Origin: Micrococcaceae bacterium Sec5.1
Lineage (GTDB): Bacteria > Actinomycetota > Actinomycetes > Actinomycetales > Micrococcaceae
Direction: 5' to 3'
Length of the DNA: 64,000 nucleotides
Assembly (NCBI GenBank): GCA_039636795.1
Contig: CP143430.1
Span: forward strand, 1,116,001 to 1,180,000
Part shown: piece after piece, positions 28,228 through 36,951 of the stretch
How positions within the stretch are numbered: the stretch's first letter is position 1
Layout: each line of letters begins with the position of its first letter
The notes under the pieces: model-generated
What the model saw: the letters and a program-made list of their open reading frames with translations, nothing else
Told to the model about the DNA's origin: nothing
Database searches by the model: none
Program-made: the position numbers and the translations under genes

Positions 28228-28556
28228 CCAGCACCGACGACTTTGCTGTTCCTGAGTCCGAAGACCAGGACATAGCAGCAGAACCCCATGACCCGATTCC
28301 ATATGTGGACGGGAACGCCGCAGCCGGCGCCCTGTCCGAAGTGTTCCGTATCGACATCATCGCGGCGCTGGGACGCTGCAGGCATTGCGGTTCAGTCAGG
28401 GCTTTTGGCGAGACCATGGTCTTCACCGACGCGCCCGGAATTGTGGTCCGGTGCCGCGATTGCCAGGGCGTGCTGCTGCGATTGGTCCAAACACCAACCA
28501 AATACTGGCTGGATTTGAGCGGGCTCAGCTACTTGGAGATCGACCGCGAAGAGTAG
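28224..28556 (+). CDS. DUF6510-like zinc-ribbon protein
   Basis: The 110-residue protein has a 35-residue variable acidic N-terminus and a Cys4 module: CRHCG, then CRDCQG about 30 residues later, which could bind zinc or iron. Its GTG overlaps the flavin reductase stop as GTGA, so it is translationally coupled in a three-gene operon with the molybdopterin oxidoreductase. The family is small and uncharacterised as far as I can tell. A C-terminal copy, 247 bases long, is found at 51176-51422. Confidence 0.8.
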   Translation: MTSTDDFAVPESEDQDIAAEPHDPIPYVDGNAAAGALSEVFRIDIIAALGRCRHCGSVRAFGETMVFTDAPGIVVRCRDCQGVLLRLVQTPTKYWLDLSGLSYLEIDREE

Positions 28557-28585
28557 ACGCCAATCGCGCTGGCACCGCGAAGGGC
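28339..28585. repeat. Segment repeated at 51176-51422 (3' part of the zinc-ribbon gene)
   Basis: These 247 bases recur with the same length and only a handful of substitutions in the right-hand patchwork. The shared part begins at AAGTGTTCCG and ends at CCGCGAAGGGC, 29 bases after the zinc-ribbon stop codon. Confidence 0.9.
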
Positions 28586-28872
28586 GCCGCCTGACTGCCC
28601 AATTCTCCAAGACCTGAACTTGAGTCTATTTGTGAGGAGTGACGGTTGCGGCAACAGTCGCTTCAGGATCCTGGTTGTCTTGATCACGAGGATAACGAGT
28701 TCGAGCGGCAATGCCGTCGTCGGCGCATTCGTACGCCGCGGTCTGGCATCTCGCCTTCCTTCCGAACGCCTCAACCAGGCAGCGACAATGCCTTCGTGCC
28801 GAAAGCCGACAATCACGTCACACAGTTTGGCCCCTAACCCCCTAATGTGGTGAAGGACGTGCTCCATCTCAG
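28557..28872. other. Intergenic region with no supported gene
   Basis: This 316-base gap separates the rightward zinc-ribbon gene from the end of the leftward esterase gene. Short frames of 60-110 residues exist on both strands but none shows a recognisable motif, a ribosome-binding site or actinobacterial third-position bias. The first 29 bases belong to the repeated segment. Confidence 0.5.
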
Positions 28873-29826
28873 TCAGATTGTGCGGTTCCTGATGAAGGCC
28901 GCCACTTGGTCCACTGTTTGTTCTCCGCGGGGAATGCGTCCCGCTGAGGTGAGAAGCCCGTGGGCGTATCCGGGAAGGTGCTGGAAAAGGACTTCCGTGC
29001 CGGCCCGGGCCAGTGCGGCGGCGTAGTTTGCGCCTTCATCAACCAGAGGGTCGTTGTCCACAGTGATCACATACGTTGGTGGCAGTCCTGCAGGGAGCTG
29101 GGCCATGGCGGGGCTGATATCCGGTGCCGAGCGGTCTGCACCATCCGGAAGATAGTGGTCCGCGAACCAGGCGATGGTGTCGGCAACCAGGGGAAACCCG
29201 TCGGTGACGCGGTTGTAGGACGGAGAGGACATGGTCAGATCCACCATGGGATACATGAGGACCTGGCACACGATGGGCAGAGGATCCGTCGTGATGGCGT
29301 TCTCGTTGGCCAGGACTGCGGCCAATTGCCCTCCCGCGCTGTCACCGACGAGCACAGCCTCGGTCACGTTCAGCCCGTGCTCGTTGCCGGTATCAAATAG
29401 CCAACGCATAGCGCTGCGGCTGTCCTCAATCGCCGCCGGGTAGGGGTGCTCCGGGGCAAGCCGGTAGTCCACTGCAACAACGGGCAGGTTGGTCAGGGAG
29501 GCCAATCGACGGCACAACCCATCATGAGTTGAGAGGCTCCCCATGACCCATCCCCCGCCGTGGAAAAACAGGACGGCGGGGGTGGGTCCTCCGGTGTGGC
29601 GGGGGTCATAGACCCGAACCTGGAATTCATTCACGTTGAAATCTGCGACCGACGACAGTGGGTCAGCGCTTAGTCCGTAGGCAGCACAGCTGCTCTCGTA
29701 GAGTTCGCGCACCTGCTGCACATTGTAGGAGTGAAACGGGCGCCCGCCGGAGGCGCGGAATTTTTGCAGAACCTCTGCAGCGTCCGGCGCTACAGGCCTG
29801 TCGCTGAACCGATCGATGCGTGTCAC
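28873..29826 (-). CDS. Alpha/beta-hydrolase of the hormone-sensitive-lipase family (esterase)
   Basis: The 317-residue carboxylesterase has an oxyanion-hole motif HGGGW, nucleophile serine in VGDSAGGQLA, an Asp in VDNDPLVDEG and the catalytic His in LPGYAHGL. The GTG at 29826 overlaps the monooxygenase stop as GTGA, so the long N-terminal extension of the open frame is rejected. Because it is coupled to a Baeyer-Villiger monooxygenase, it probably hydrolyses the ester or lactone that enzyme makes. Confidence 0.88.
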   Translation of the reverse strand: MTRIDRFSDRPVAPDAAEVLQKFRASGGRPFHSYNVQQVRELYESSCAAYGLSADPLSSVADFNVNEFQVRVYDPRHTGGPTPAVLFFHGGGWVMGSLSTHDGLCRRLASLTNLPVVAVDYRLAPEHPYPAAIEDSRSAMRWLFDTGNEHGLNVTEAVLVGDSAGGQLAAVLANENAITTDPLPIVCQVLMYPMVDLTMSSPSYNRVTDGFPLVADTIAWFADHYLPDGADRSAPDISPAMAQLPAGLPPTYVITVDNDPLVDEGANYAAALARAGTEVLFQHLPGYAHGLLTSAGRIPRGEQTVDQVAAFIRNRTI

Positions 29827-31310
29827 TTTCCCGGCCCGGATTCGGCCAGTTGCAGGTAGTCGTCGAGCCGGAGGTCGTGGGTGTGGGCGCGGTACTCTTC
29901 GACGGTTCCGGACCAGTTGTTGATAACCCGGCCGTCCTCGTTTTTGTACCAGGAGGAGCATTCGGAGGAGAAAGCAGACGTTTGGAGTTCTTCCTGAACG
30001 TATGCGTTGAACTTCTCCACTACTGCCCCGTCCACTTCCAGGAAGCGTGATTCATCGGCCGCGATGTACTGGACAGCCTGGGCGATGTAGCGGTGCTGGG
30101 CCTCCAGCATTGAAACTACCGAGTTGTGGTTGAGATTGGTGTTGGGGCCGTAAACCAGGAAGAGGTTGGGGAAGTTGTCCACTGTGATGCCCAGGTAGGC
30201 CTCCGGAGCGTTGCCCCACCGCTCGTCGAGGCCGATACCGTCGCGCCCTGAAACGCGCATGGATCCCATGAACGCGTGGCTCTTGAACCCGGTGGCGTAG
30301 ATAATGACATCAAATTCGTGCTCGACGCCGTCGGCAGTGCGCAGGCCACGGGGAGTGAATTCCGTGATTTCCTCTGTCACGAGCTCTACGTTCTCGCGGG
30401 TCAGTGCGGGGTAGAAATCGTCGCTCCGCAGGATGCGCTTGCAACCGAAGTCGTAGTCGGGCGTGAGTTTGGCCCGCAGTTCCGGGTCGGAGACCTGGGT
30501 CTCGAGGTGCTGGCGGGCCAGTCCGACACCTTCCTCGGAAGCTGCGGTGTGGCGGCGGGTACGCTCGAATCCGGCTTCGCGGAATTCGTGGATTTCCTGA
30601 CGCAGCTGGCGGTAGGTGTCCGGGTTTTCCTGGAAGCGGGCGCTCTCTTCCTCGGTGAAGATGTACTGGTCGCGGGGGAGGATGTAGTTTGCGGAGCGCT
30701 GGAAGACGGTCAGGTTCGATGCGATCTTGGCAACTTCGGGCACGTACTGAACGGCAGTAGCAGCGGAGCCGACGGAAGCGACGCGTTTGCCGGTCAGGTC
30801 AAGGTCGTGCCGCCACTTCGAGGAGTGGAAGGCCACCCCCTCAAAGGTTTCGGTGCCGGGGAAGTTGGGGATGTTTGGTTCGTTCAACTGGCCCCAGGCA
30901 GCCACCACCGAACGGGTCAGGAACTCCGAACCGTCGGCCGTGTGCACGGTCCAAAGACGGCGGTCCTGGTCCCATTCAGTCGCGGTGATGTTCTGGCCGA
31001 AGTGGATGTGCTTGCCGAGCCCGAATTCCTCAACCATGGAACGCAGGTAGCCTTGGAGTTCCTCCTGGCCGGCGAACATCCGAGTTACCTTGAGGTTCAG
31101 GAAGTAGCTGTAGCAATAGACAAGGGCCTGCGTGTCGCATGCGGCACCGGGATAGGTGTTCTCGCGCCATACGCCTCCCACATCGTTGCCGCGCTCGAGG
31201 ATCAGGAAGTCCTCGATGCCGTCCTGGACGAACTGGGCTCCCTGGCCCAGGCCGCCGAAACCGGCACCGATGATGATTGCGCTGTAGATGTGGTCATTTG
31301 TGGAGGTCAT
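29823..31310 (-). CDS. Baeyer-Villiger flavin monooxygenase
   Basis: The 495-residue enzyme has an N-terminal FAD site (IIIGAGFGGLGQGAQF), a second Rossmann motif for NADPH (VGSAATAVQ) and the Baeyer-Villiger fingerprint FxGxxxHxxxW at F156-G158-H162-W166. It inserts oxygen next to a ketone or aldehyde carbonyl. It sits between a zinc alcohol dehydrogenase (upstream on this strand) and an esterase (overlapping), which gives the classical order alcohol to ketone to ester/lactone to hydroxyacid plus alcohol. The true substrate could be cyclic or linear. Confidence 0.9.
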   Translation of the reverse strand: MTSTNDHIYSAIIIGAGFGGLGQGAQFVQDGIEDFLILERGNDVGGVWRENTYPGAACDTQALVYCYSYFLNLKVTRMFAGQEELQGYLRSMVEEFGLGKHIHFGQNITATEWDQDRRLWTVHTADGSEFLTRSVVAAWGQLNEPNIPNFPGTETFEGVAFHSSKWRHDLDLTGKRVASVGSAATAVQYVPEVAKIASNLTVFQRSANYILPRDQYIFTEEESARFQENPDTYRQLRQEIHEFREAGFERTRRHTAASEEGVGLARQHLETQVSDPELRAKLTPDYDFGCKRILRSDDFYPALTRENVELVTEEITEFTPRGLRTADGVEHEFDVIIYATGFKSHAFMGSMRVSGRDGIGLDERWGNAPEAYLGITVDNFPNLFLVYGPNTNLNHNSVVSMLEAQHRYIAQAVQYIAADESRFLEVDGAVVEKFNAYVQEELQTSAFSSECSSWYKNEDGRVINNWSGTVEEYRAHTHDLRLDDYLQLAESGPGK

Positions 31311-31342
31311 GGTGTTCTCTCTTCGAAGCTGGAATGTGGGTG

Positions 31343-32497
31343 TCAGGAAAAGGTGATGATCTGGCGCAGTGCGTGGCCGCCGTCGAGCGTGTCCATGGCG
31401 CGGTTGATTTCTTCGAGCGGGATAGTGTCTGAGACCAGGCCTTCAACGGCCAGCTGGCCTGATCGCCAGAGCTGTTCGTAGATCGGGATGTCGTGTTCAG
31501 GGACTGCCGAGCCGAGGTAGCTGCCCACGATCGACCGGGCCTCTGCCGTCAAGGTAAGGGGGTCGATGGAGACCGACTGGCCCGGCGCCGGCAATCCCAC
31601 GGTGACAGTGATGCCGCCGGGCTTTGTCAGTTCGATAGCAGCTTCCAGAGCACGCGGGTGTCCGGCAGCTTCAATGACGGCGTCAAACTTTTCGCCGCGT
31701 TCCAGGGCATCAGCTGAGGTCATCGCATCCGAAGCACCAAGATTCCGGGCGGCTTCCAGTTTGGCCGGCAACGTATCGACTCCAACGACGTGTTCAACTC
31801 CGGTGGCAATGGCCGTAATGAGTGCCGCCATGCCTACGCCGCCAAGACCGACGACGGCCACCCGGGCTGTCGGCGCTGGCTTGGCTACATTGAGGATGGC
31901 TCCTCCACCGGTGAGAAGCGCACATCCGAGCAAAGCAGCGATGTGCGCCGGGACGTCGGACCCGACCGGCACAACCGAGCGGCGGGAGACCACGGCGTGG
32001 GTGGCAAATGCCGAGACTCCAAGGTGGTGCTGGACTTCGCGGCCCCCACGGGAGAGTCTGCGGTTCCCGCCCAGCAGCGTCCCTTGCGTATTGGATGCAG
32101 TGCCCTGCTCGCACGGCGTTTTGCCGTTGGAGTTGCATCCCGAGCATTCACCGCACCGGGGGAGGAAGGTCATAACGACGCGCTGGCCCAAAGAGATGTC
32201 ATTGACACCCTCGCCCAGTTCCTCAACGATGCCGGCCGCCTCATGCCCGAGCAGCATCGGCACCGGTCGAGGCCGGTTCCCGTTGACGACGGAGAGGTCA
32301 GAGTGGCACACGCCGGCCGCCTCGATGCGGACCAGGATCTCGCCCCTGCCAGGACCTTCGAGTTCAAGGTCTTGCACATGGATGGGACGGGTGTCCGCGT
32401 AAGGCTGGTTTGACCCAATGGATTCAAGTACGGCCCCGCGTATCGTCCTGGTGGCCGTGGCCGTGCTCGCGGATGACTTCGTATCTTCGATCGTCAC
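31343..32497 (-). CDS. Zinc-dependent alcohol dehydrogenase
   Basis: The 384-residue medium-chain dehydrogenase has catalytic zinc ligands in GVCHSDLS and GHEAAG, four structural-zinc cysteines in CGECSGCNSNGKTPC, and a NAD-binding VVGLGGVGMAA. The GTG at 32497 with AGAGG upstream is preferred over a start 42 bases earlier. It is the first gene of the leftward three-gene set with the monooxygenase and esterase and probably oxidises the secondary alcohol that feeds the monooxygenase. Confidence 0.88.
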   Translation of the reverse strand: MTIEDTKSSASTATATRTIRGAVLESIGSNQPYADTRPIHVQDLELEGPGRGEILVRIEAAGVCHSDLSVVNGNRPRPVPMLLGHEAAGIVEELGEGVNDISLGQRVVMTFLPRCGECSGCNSNGKTPCEQGTASNTQGTLLGGNRRLSRGGREVQHHLGVSAFATHAVVSRRSVVPVGSDVPAHIAALLGCALLTGGGAILNVAKPAPTARVAVVGLGGVGMAALITAIATGVEHVVGVDTLPAKLEAARNLGASDAMTSADALERGEKFDAVIEAAGHPRALEAAIELTKPGGITVTVGLPAPGQSVSIDPLTLTAEARSIVGSYLGSAVPEHDIPIYEQLWRSGQLAVEGLVSDTIPLEEINRAMDTLDGGHALRQIITFS

Positions 32498-32743
32498 GAT
32501 TGTCCTCTCAGTGGTGCAGTAAAGCTGTGCACTTTCCATTGAGACTAGGCAGTCGGGAGGGCTGCGTCACGGTGCAGAAAGTCGATTTAGGCGCTTTCCT
32601 TTGTACGAAACGTCAAATGTGTGGAGGAGCCGGTGTATAGCCGCGATTAGGGGAGGCCCCTATGTATGCGGGATAGGCAGCTTCGTCAGGGGTCGCTTCA
32701 TGCCGTCGCTAGTAGTTTCCGGCCTCTGGATCAGGCGGTGCCT

Positions 32744-34183
32744 TTAGTCGTTCCGGGTTGTCTGGGAGCGCCCTCTAAGGGCGAGCCATAGCTGGGCGGA
32801 TACATCGGGATCATCCAGGTCAACCCCCAGTAGTTCCTTGGCCTGTGCGATTCGGTAACGGACCGAGTTCCGGTGCACTCCCAGTTCGCGCCCGGCAGCC
32901 TCAAATTGCCCACGGTGGGCTAGGTAGGAGCGGACCGTTTCAAGTAGCTGGCCGGTGTGGGAAGCCAATGCGTCCACCCATTCATCGGCCGGCAGGTCGA
33001 GGCCGTGACCAACGCGTATCAGCTGACCGGCGGGCGCAGAGGCAGCAACCTGGGCCAACTGCGCTCCGATTTCGTGAAGGCGCCGTAGCGGCATCGGACC
33101 ACCCCAGGCACCGCGGACACCTTTCGGCAGCGTCGGATACGGGCTCGATGCTGCCTGAAGCACAAACACGACTCCTGAACGTTCGAGTACCAGCCCGGGC
33201 AGAGTCTGCTGGGCCGCCAGCTGTTCACTATCGGGCAAGACGGCGACGAAGGCTGTTTCCGGTAGCGGGTCAGAGTCCATCTGCTTTGCAAGGAACCGCG
33301 CCGCATCGTCATGTCCCTCCAGGACCAAGGCCGCGAGCATACCCTCAGCGCGTCGGCGCTCAGCCTCGGCCTTGCGCTGTCCGGCTGCTCTGGCAGCCAA
33401 GAGCGTGGATGCGGTGAGGAACAAGTGTCGCTCGGCAGCGGCCAGTTGCCCGCTTCTGCCTAACGCCAGATAGCCAGAGGCGGTCGGACCGTCCGATACC
33501 GGGTACAGGGAAGCCACACCTGACGCCAGCTGTATGTTCCCTGTGGCACCTCGACGCGCGTTCCGCAAGATGGCAGATTCCCGGGTGAGTTCGGCCAGCA
33601 GTCCCGGCGGGAGTTCAGCTCCGTTAGCGGCCGACGAAGGGAGCCTGTCGCCTTCGGGCAGGTATGCAACCCAGGTCCTTAGAGCGCGGGACAATTCCCT
33701 GACGATCTCCGGTTCCGCGTCATCCTGTGCAGAGGCACGCGTCAGTGCAACCTGAAGCCCTAGCAGAGCCGTGAGTTCGGCTTCGCCGCCCTGCCTGACA
33801 AGCTCCCAGTATGCCCGCGACACGGCAAGGAAGGGAGACTCGCGGGGAATAGTCAGGAGAGGAAGGCCAGCCTCAACGCAGGCCGCCCGCAGTTCGTCCG
33901 GCACCATGGCATGTCCTGAGCCCAGACCGAGACCCAGAGCGGCCACGCCGCCTTCCACCAGACGTTGCACATAGTTTTTGGACGCCTCTTGGCGCGCGTC
34001 TCCATCCAGGCCGGTGAGCTGCAGTCCGACAGTGAGGAGAAGTTCGCCGCCGTAGAGGAACATCGTGGGATCCTCCAGCTCCGAGACGTGCACTCCCGTT
34101 AGTTCAACCCGGGGAAGCGGAATGGGCCAGTAGGGCGCCAAGTCGCGCTTTGCAGCCTCAACAAGCCTTGCGAGGGTGATCAT
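32744..34183 (-). CDS. PucR-family transcriptional regulator 1
   Basis: The 479-residue protein has an N-terminal PucR domain (~1-125, with ELEDPTMFLYGGELLLTVG), a middle GGDEF-like region, and the C-terminal helix-turn-helix FEAAGRELGVHRNSVRYRI. PucR regulators control purine, amine and other nitrogen-catabolism genes. It is divergent from the aminotransferase gene, so it likely activates the aminotransferase/CoA-transferase/dehydrogenase operon. A weak CTGTTC-N13-GAACAG repeat lies in the 124-base gap at 34221-34245. Confidence 0.9.
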   Translation of the reverse strand: MITLARLVEAAKRDLAPYWPIPLPRVELTGVHVSELEDPTMFLYGGELLLTVGLQLTGLDGDARQEASKNYVQRLVEGGVAALGLGLGSGHAMVPDELRAACVEAGLPLLTIPRESPFLAVSRAYWELVRQGGEAELTALLGLQVALTRASAQDDAEPEIVRELSRALRTWVAYLPEGDRLPSSAANGAELPPGLLAELTRESAILRNARRGATGNIQLASGVASLYPVSDGPTASGYLALGRSGQLAAAERHLFLTASTLLAARAAGQRKAEAERRRAEGMLAALVLEGHDDAARFLAKQMDSDPLPETAFVAVLPDSEQLAAQQTLPGLVLERSGVVFVLQAASSPYPTLPKGVRGAWGGPMPLRRLHEIGAQLAQVAASAPAGQLIRVGHGLDLPADEWVDALASHTGQLLETVRSYLAHRGQFEAAGRELGVHRNSVRYRIAQAKELLGVDLDDPDVSAQLWLALRGRSQTTRND

Positions 34184-34307
34184 GGGTAAAGCATAGGCGA
34201 CAGCCTTTTGTACGTTGAGACTGTTCCTTGATCATTTTTGAACAGATTATCCAACGACATCGCAACGGACTATCCCTATGGTGGAAAACACCACACGAGG
34301 AGAATCT

Positions 34308-35666
34308 ATGACTGTCACATCAGAACTCGCCGCCAACCTGGCCAAAGATCCGGCCTCCGTTAAGGCCGCAGCACGCCGCTTGCTCACCGAGCTTCCGGGC
34401 CCGCGTTCCCGCGAGCTGGAAGCCGAACGCCGCCAGCACGTCACCAACGCATTTGGTATCACCCTGCCCGTGTTCATTGACCACGCCCAGGGCGCGCTGC
34501 TCGTAGACGTGGACGGGAACCATCTCATTGATTTCGCCTCAGGCATTGCCGTGACCAGCGTTGGCGCTGCAAACCCCAAGGTGGCCAAGCGCGCCGCCGC
34601 CCAGCTTGAGCGCTTCACCCACACCTGCTTCATGGTGACCGAATACGAGTCCTTCGTTGAAGTCTGCCGGTGGCTCAACGAGCACACCCCCGGCGACTTC
34701 GAGAAGCGGACCGCACTGTTCACCACCGGTGCGGAGGCTGTAGAAAACGCCATTAAGGTCGCCCGGGCAGCCACTCGCCGCCCCAACATTCTCGTCTTCG
34801 ACGAGGCATACCACGGCCGCACCCAGCTCACAATGGCGATGACGGCCAAGGAGAACCCGTACCGGCTCAACTTCGGACCGCTGCCGGGCTCAGTCTTCCG
34901 CGGACCGACGGCGCCTGCCCACACTTCTCCTGACGGACCGGGGAAGGCACTGGAACAGATCGAGGCGCTTCTGGCAGAACACGGCGCGGAAACATTCGCC
35001 GCTATGGTCATCGAACCCATTCAGGGCGAGGGCGGCTTCATTGTCCAGGCCCCCGGGTTCCTGGAAGGCATTCGTGAAATCGCGACCCGCCACGGCATCG
35101 TACTGGTTATCGATGAGATCCAAGCGGGCATGGGCCGGACCGGCAAACTGTTCGCGTCCGAGCATGAAGGTATTGCCGGCGACATCACGCTGACCGCGAA
35201 AGCTCTTGGCGGTGGATTACCGCTTTCAGCCGCTACCGGCCGCGCCGAACTGATGAACGCTGTCCACACAGGTGGTCTCGGCGGGACCTACGCGGGCAAC
35301 CCCGTAGCTTGTGAAGCCGCTTTGGCTGTCTTCGAACTCCTCGAAGACGGCAAGCTCCTGAAGAACGCCACAGCCATCGAAACCGCAGTCAGGCGCCGCC
35401 TGGAGCCGCTCGTCGAACTCGACGGCGTCGCAGACGTTCGCGGCAGGGGTGCAATGATGGCGATCGAATTCCGCGATTCCTCAGGGCCCCGTGGAGACCT
35501 TGCCACTGCGGCCGCGAAGGCAGCCAACGCTTATGGTGTCCTGACTCTTACGTGCGGGACCAACGGAAACATCATCCGGCTGCTGCCTCCGCTCGGGATC
35601 GAAGCGGACGTCCTCGACGAAGGCCTTGCAGTGTTGGAGGCATCCGTTCGGTCGGTATTGTCATGA
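34308..35666 (+). CDS. gabT: Class III omega-aminotransferase (GABA / 5-aminovalerate type)
   Basis: The 452-residue PLP enzyme has the aminotransferase marks TTGAEAVENAIK, the PLP-contacting DEIQAGMGRTG and the Schiff-base lysine K298 in TAKALGGG. It moves the terminal amino group of an omega-amino acid to 2-oxoglutarate, giving a semialdehyde. ATG at 34308 has AGGAG five bases upstream. The next two genes, a CaiB-type CoA-transferase and a glutaryl-CoA-dehydrogenase-like enzyme, favour 5-aminovalerate over 4-aminobutyrate as the natural substrate, which is inference from context. Confidence 0.9.
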   Translation: MTVTSELAANLAKDPASVKAAARRLLTELPGPRSRELEAERRQHVTNAFGITLPVFIDHAQGALLVDVDGNHLIDFASGIAVTSVGAANPKVAKRAAAQLERFTHTCFMVTEYESFVEVCRWLNEHTPGDFEKRTALFTTGAEAVENAIKVARAATRRPNILVFDEAYHGRTQLTMAMTAKENPYRLNFGPLPGSVFRGPTAPAHTSPDGPGKALEQIEALLAEHGAETFAAMVIEPIQGEGGFIVQAPGFLEGIREIATRHGIVLVIDEIQAGMGRTGKLFASEHEGIAGDITLTAKALGGGLPLSAATGRAELMNAVHTGGLGGTYAGNPVACEAALAVFELLEDGKLLKNATAIETAVRRRLEPLVELDGVADVRGRGAMMAIEFRDSSGPRGDLATAAAKAANAYGVLTLTCGTNGNIIRLLPPLGIEADVLDEGLAVLEASVRSVLS

Positions 35667-35694
35667 TTTTCCGGGGAAGGCGGCGGGGGCGGCG

Positions 35695-36951
35695 ATGAGG
35701 TCGCGGGCGGGCTCTGGCGCACCACTGGCGGGGATCGTCGTCGCTGATTTCTCCCGCGTGCTCGCCGGTCCGCTCGCGACAATGACCCTGGCCGATCTCG
35801 GTGCCCGGGTCATCAAGGTTGAGCGCCCCGGAACCGGGGATGACACACGGCAGTGGGCGCCACCTTCCTCAGTGACAGGTGCGACGTACTTCGAAAGCGT
35901 CAATCGGAATAAGGAATCAGTCACCCTTGACCTGACCAACCCCGAGGACCTGGAGCTTGCCCGGGAACTGGCACGCCGCGCCGACGTCCTGGTGGAGAAC
36001 TTCAAACCCGGAGGGCTCGCCAAGCTGGGCCTCGGATATGAGTCACTGGCTGAGGAGAACCCAGGCCTGGTGTACGCATCAATTTCGGGTTTTGGCTCGG
36101 AAGGCGGCCGTGATCTGCCCGGATACGACTTCATAGTGCAGGCCGTCGGCGGATTGATGAGTATTACCGGTGACCCGCGGGGCGACGCCTATAAAGTGGG
36201 CGTCGCCCTCGTTGATGTATTGACGGCGAAAGATGCCACGATCGGTATCCTCGCAGCCCTTTCCGAGCGAAATTCCACGGGTCGGGGCAGGCGGATCGAA
36301 GTCAATCTTCTATCGAGCCTCCAGGGCGCCCTTGCCAACCAGGGTCAGGCGTACCTCGGCGCCGGTGTTACTCCTGCGCGACTGGGCAATGACCACCCTT
36401 CCATCGTCCCTTATCAACTTCTTGCCACAGGTGATGACCCACTGGCCGTTGCCGTTGGTAACGACTCGCAGTTCGCCAAGCTCTGCCGCGCCATCGGCAA
36501 TCCGGAGCTTGCCGCTGACCCCCGGTTTGTCACAAACTCTGCGCGGGTCCGCCATCGGCGGGAGCTTGTCAAACTGTTGGAAGCCGGGCTCGCAGGCGCT
36601 GGAGCGAAGGAATGGCAGGACCGGCTGGTATCTGTGGGAGTACCGGCCGGCCGCGTGGCCGGGATAGATGAAGGAATCGCATACGCCGAATCCTTGGGCC
36701 TGGAGCCGACCATTCATGTCCATGACGCCCGCGGGAACGTTACCGGCCGCCAGATCCGCCATCCGATCACCTGGACGCCGGCACTGCCGCCCCGGGCTCA
36801 GGCCCCACCAGCGCTCGGTGAGCACACCGTTGACGTGCTGGACTGGCTGCGGCAGGCCCAGACCAAGGCGTTCATCTCTACCCCTCAAAATTCCAGGCTT
36901 TCAGAAGTCGTTCATTCCCAGGAGGGACCACATCATGACTCTCGCCCCTAG
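35695..36951 (+). CDS. Family III CoA-transferase (CaiB/BaiF), possible glutarate CoA-transferase
   Basis: The 418-residue protein begins with the usual FSRVLAGPLATMTLADLGARVIKVE pattern (shown by its key residues G-P-x2-T-M-x-L-A-D-L-G-A) and has the catalytic Asp in VALVDVLTAKDA. It moves CoA between carboxylic acids. A family III transferase next to glutaryl-CoA dehydrogenase is the arrangement known for glutarate activation in pseudomonads and mitochondria (GcdG/SUGCT), so glutarate is the favoured acceptor. The gene ends inside the start of the following acyl-CoA dehydrogenase gene (17-base overlap). Confidence 0.88.
   Translation: MRSRAGSGAPLAGIVVADFSRVLAGPLATMTLADLGARVIKVERPGTGDDTRQWAPPSSVTGATYFESVNRNKESVTLDLTNPEDLELARELARRADVLVENFKPGGLAKLGLGYESLAEENPGLVYASISGFGSEGGRDLPGYDFIVQAVGGLMSITGDPRGDAYKVGVALVDVLTAKDATIGILAALSERNSTGRGRRIEVNLLSSLQGALANQGQAYLGAGVTPARLGNDHPSIVPYQLLATGDDPLAVAVGNDSQFAKLCRAIGNPELAADPRFVTNSARVRHRRELVKLLEAGLAGAGAKEWQDRLVSVGVPAGRVAGIDEGIAYAESLGLEPTIHVHDARGNVTGRQIRHPITWTPALPPRAQAPPALGEHTVDVLDWLRQAQTKAFISTPQNSRLSEVVHSQEGPHHDSRP

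Noticed and set aside
28529..28867. 112-codon minus-strand frame after the zinc-ribbon gene
   Set aside because: It crosses the end of the zinc-ribbon gene and the repeated segment, has no recognisable motif and no initiation signal.
30276..31481. 401-codon plus-strand frame opposite the Baeyer-Villiger monooxygenase
   Set aside because: Antisense shadow of an enzyme with a full fingerprint motif.
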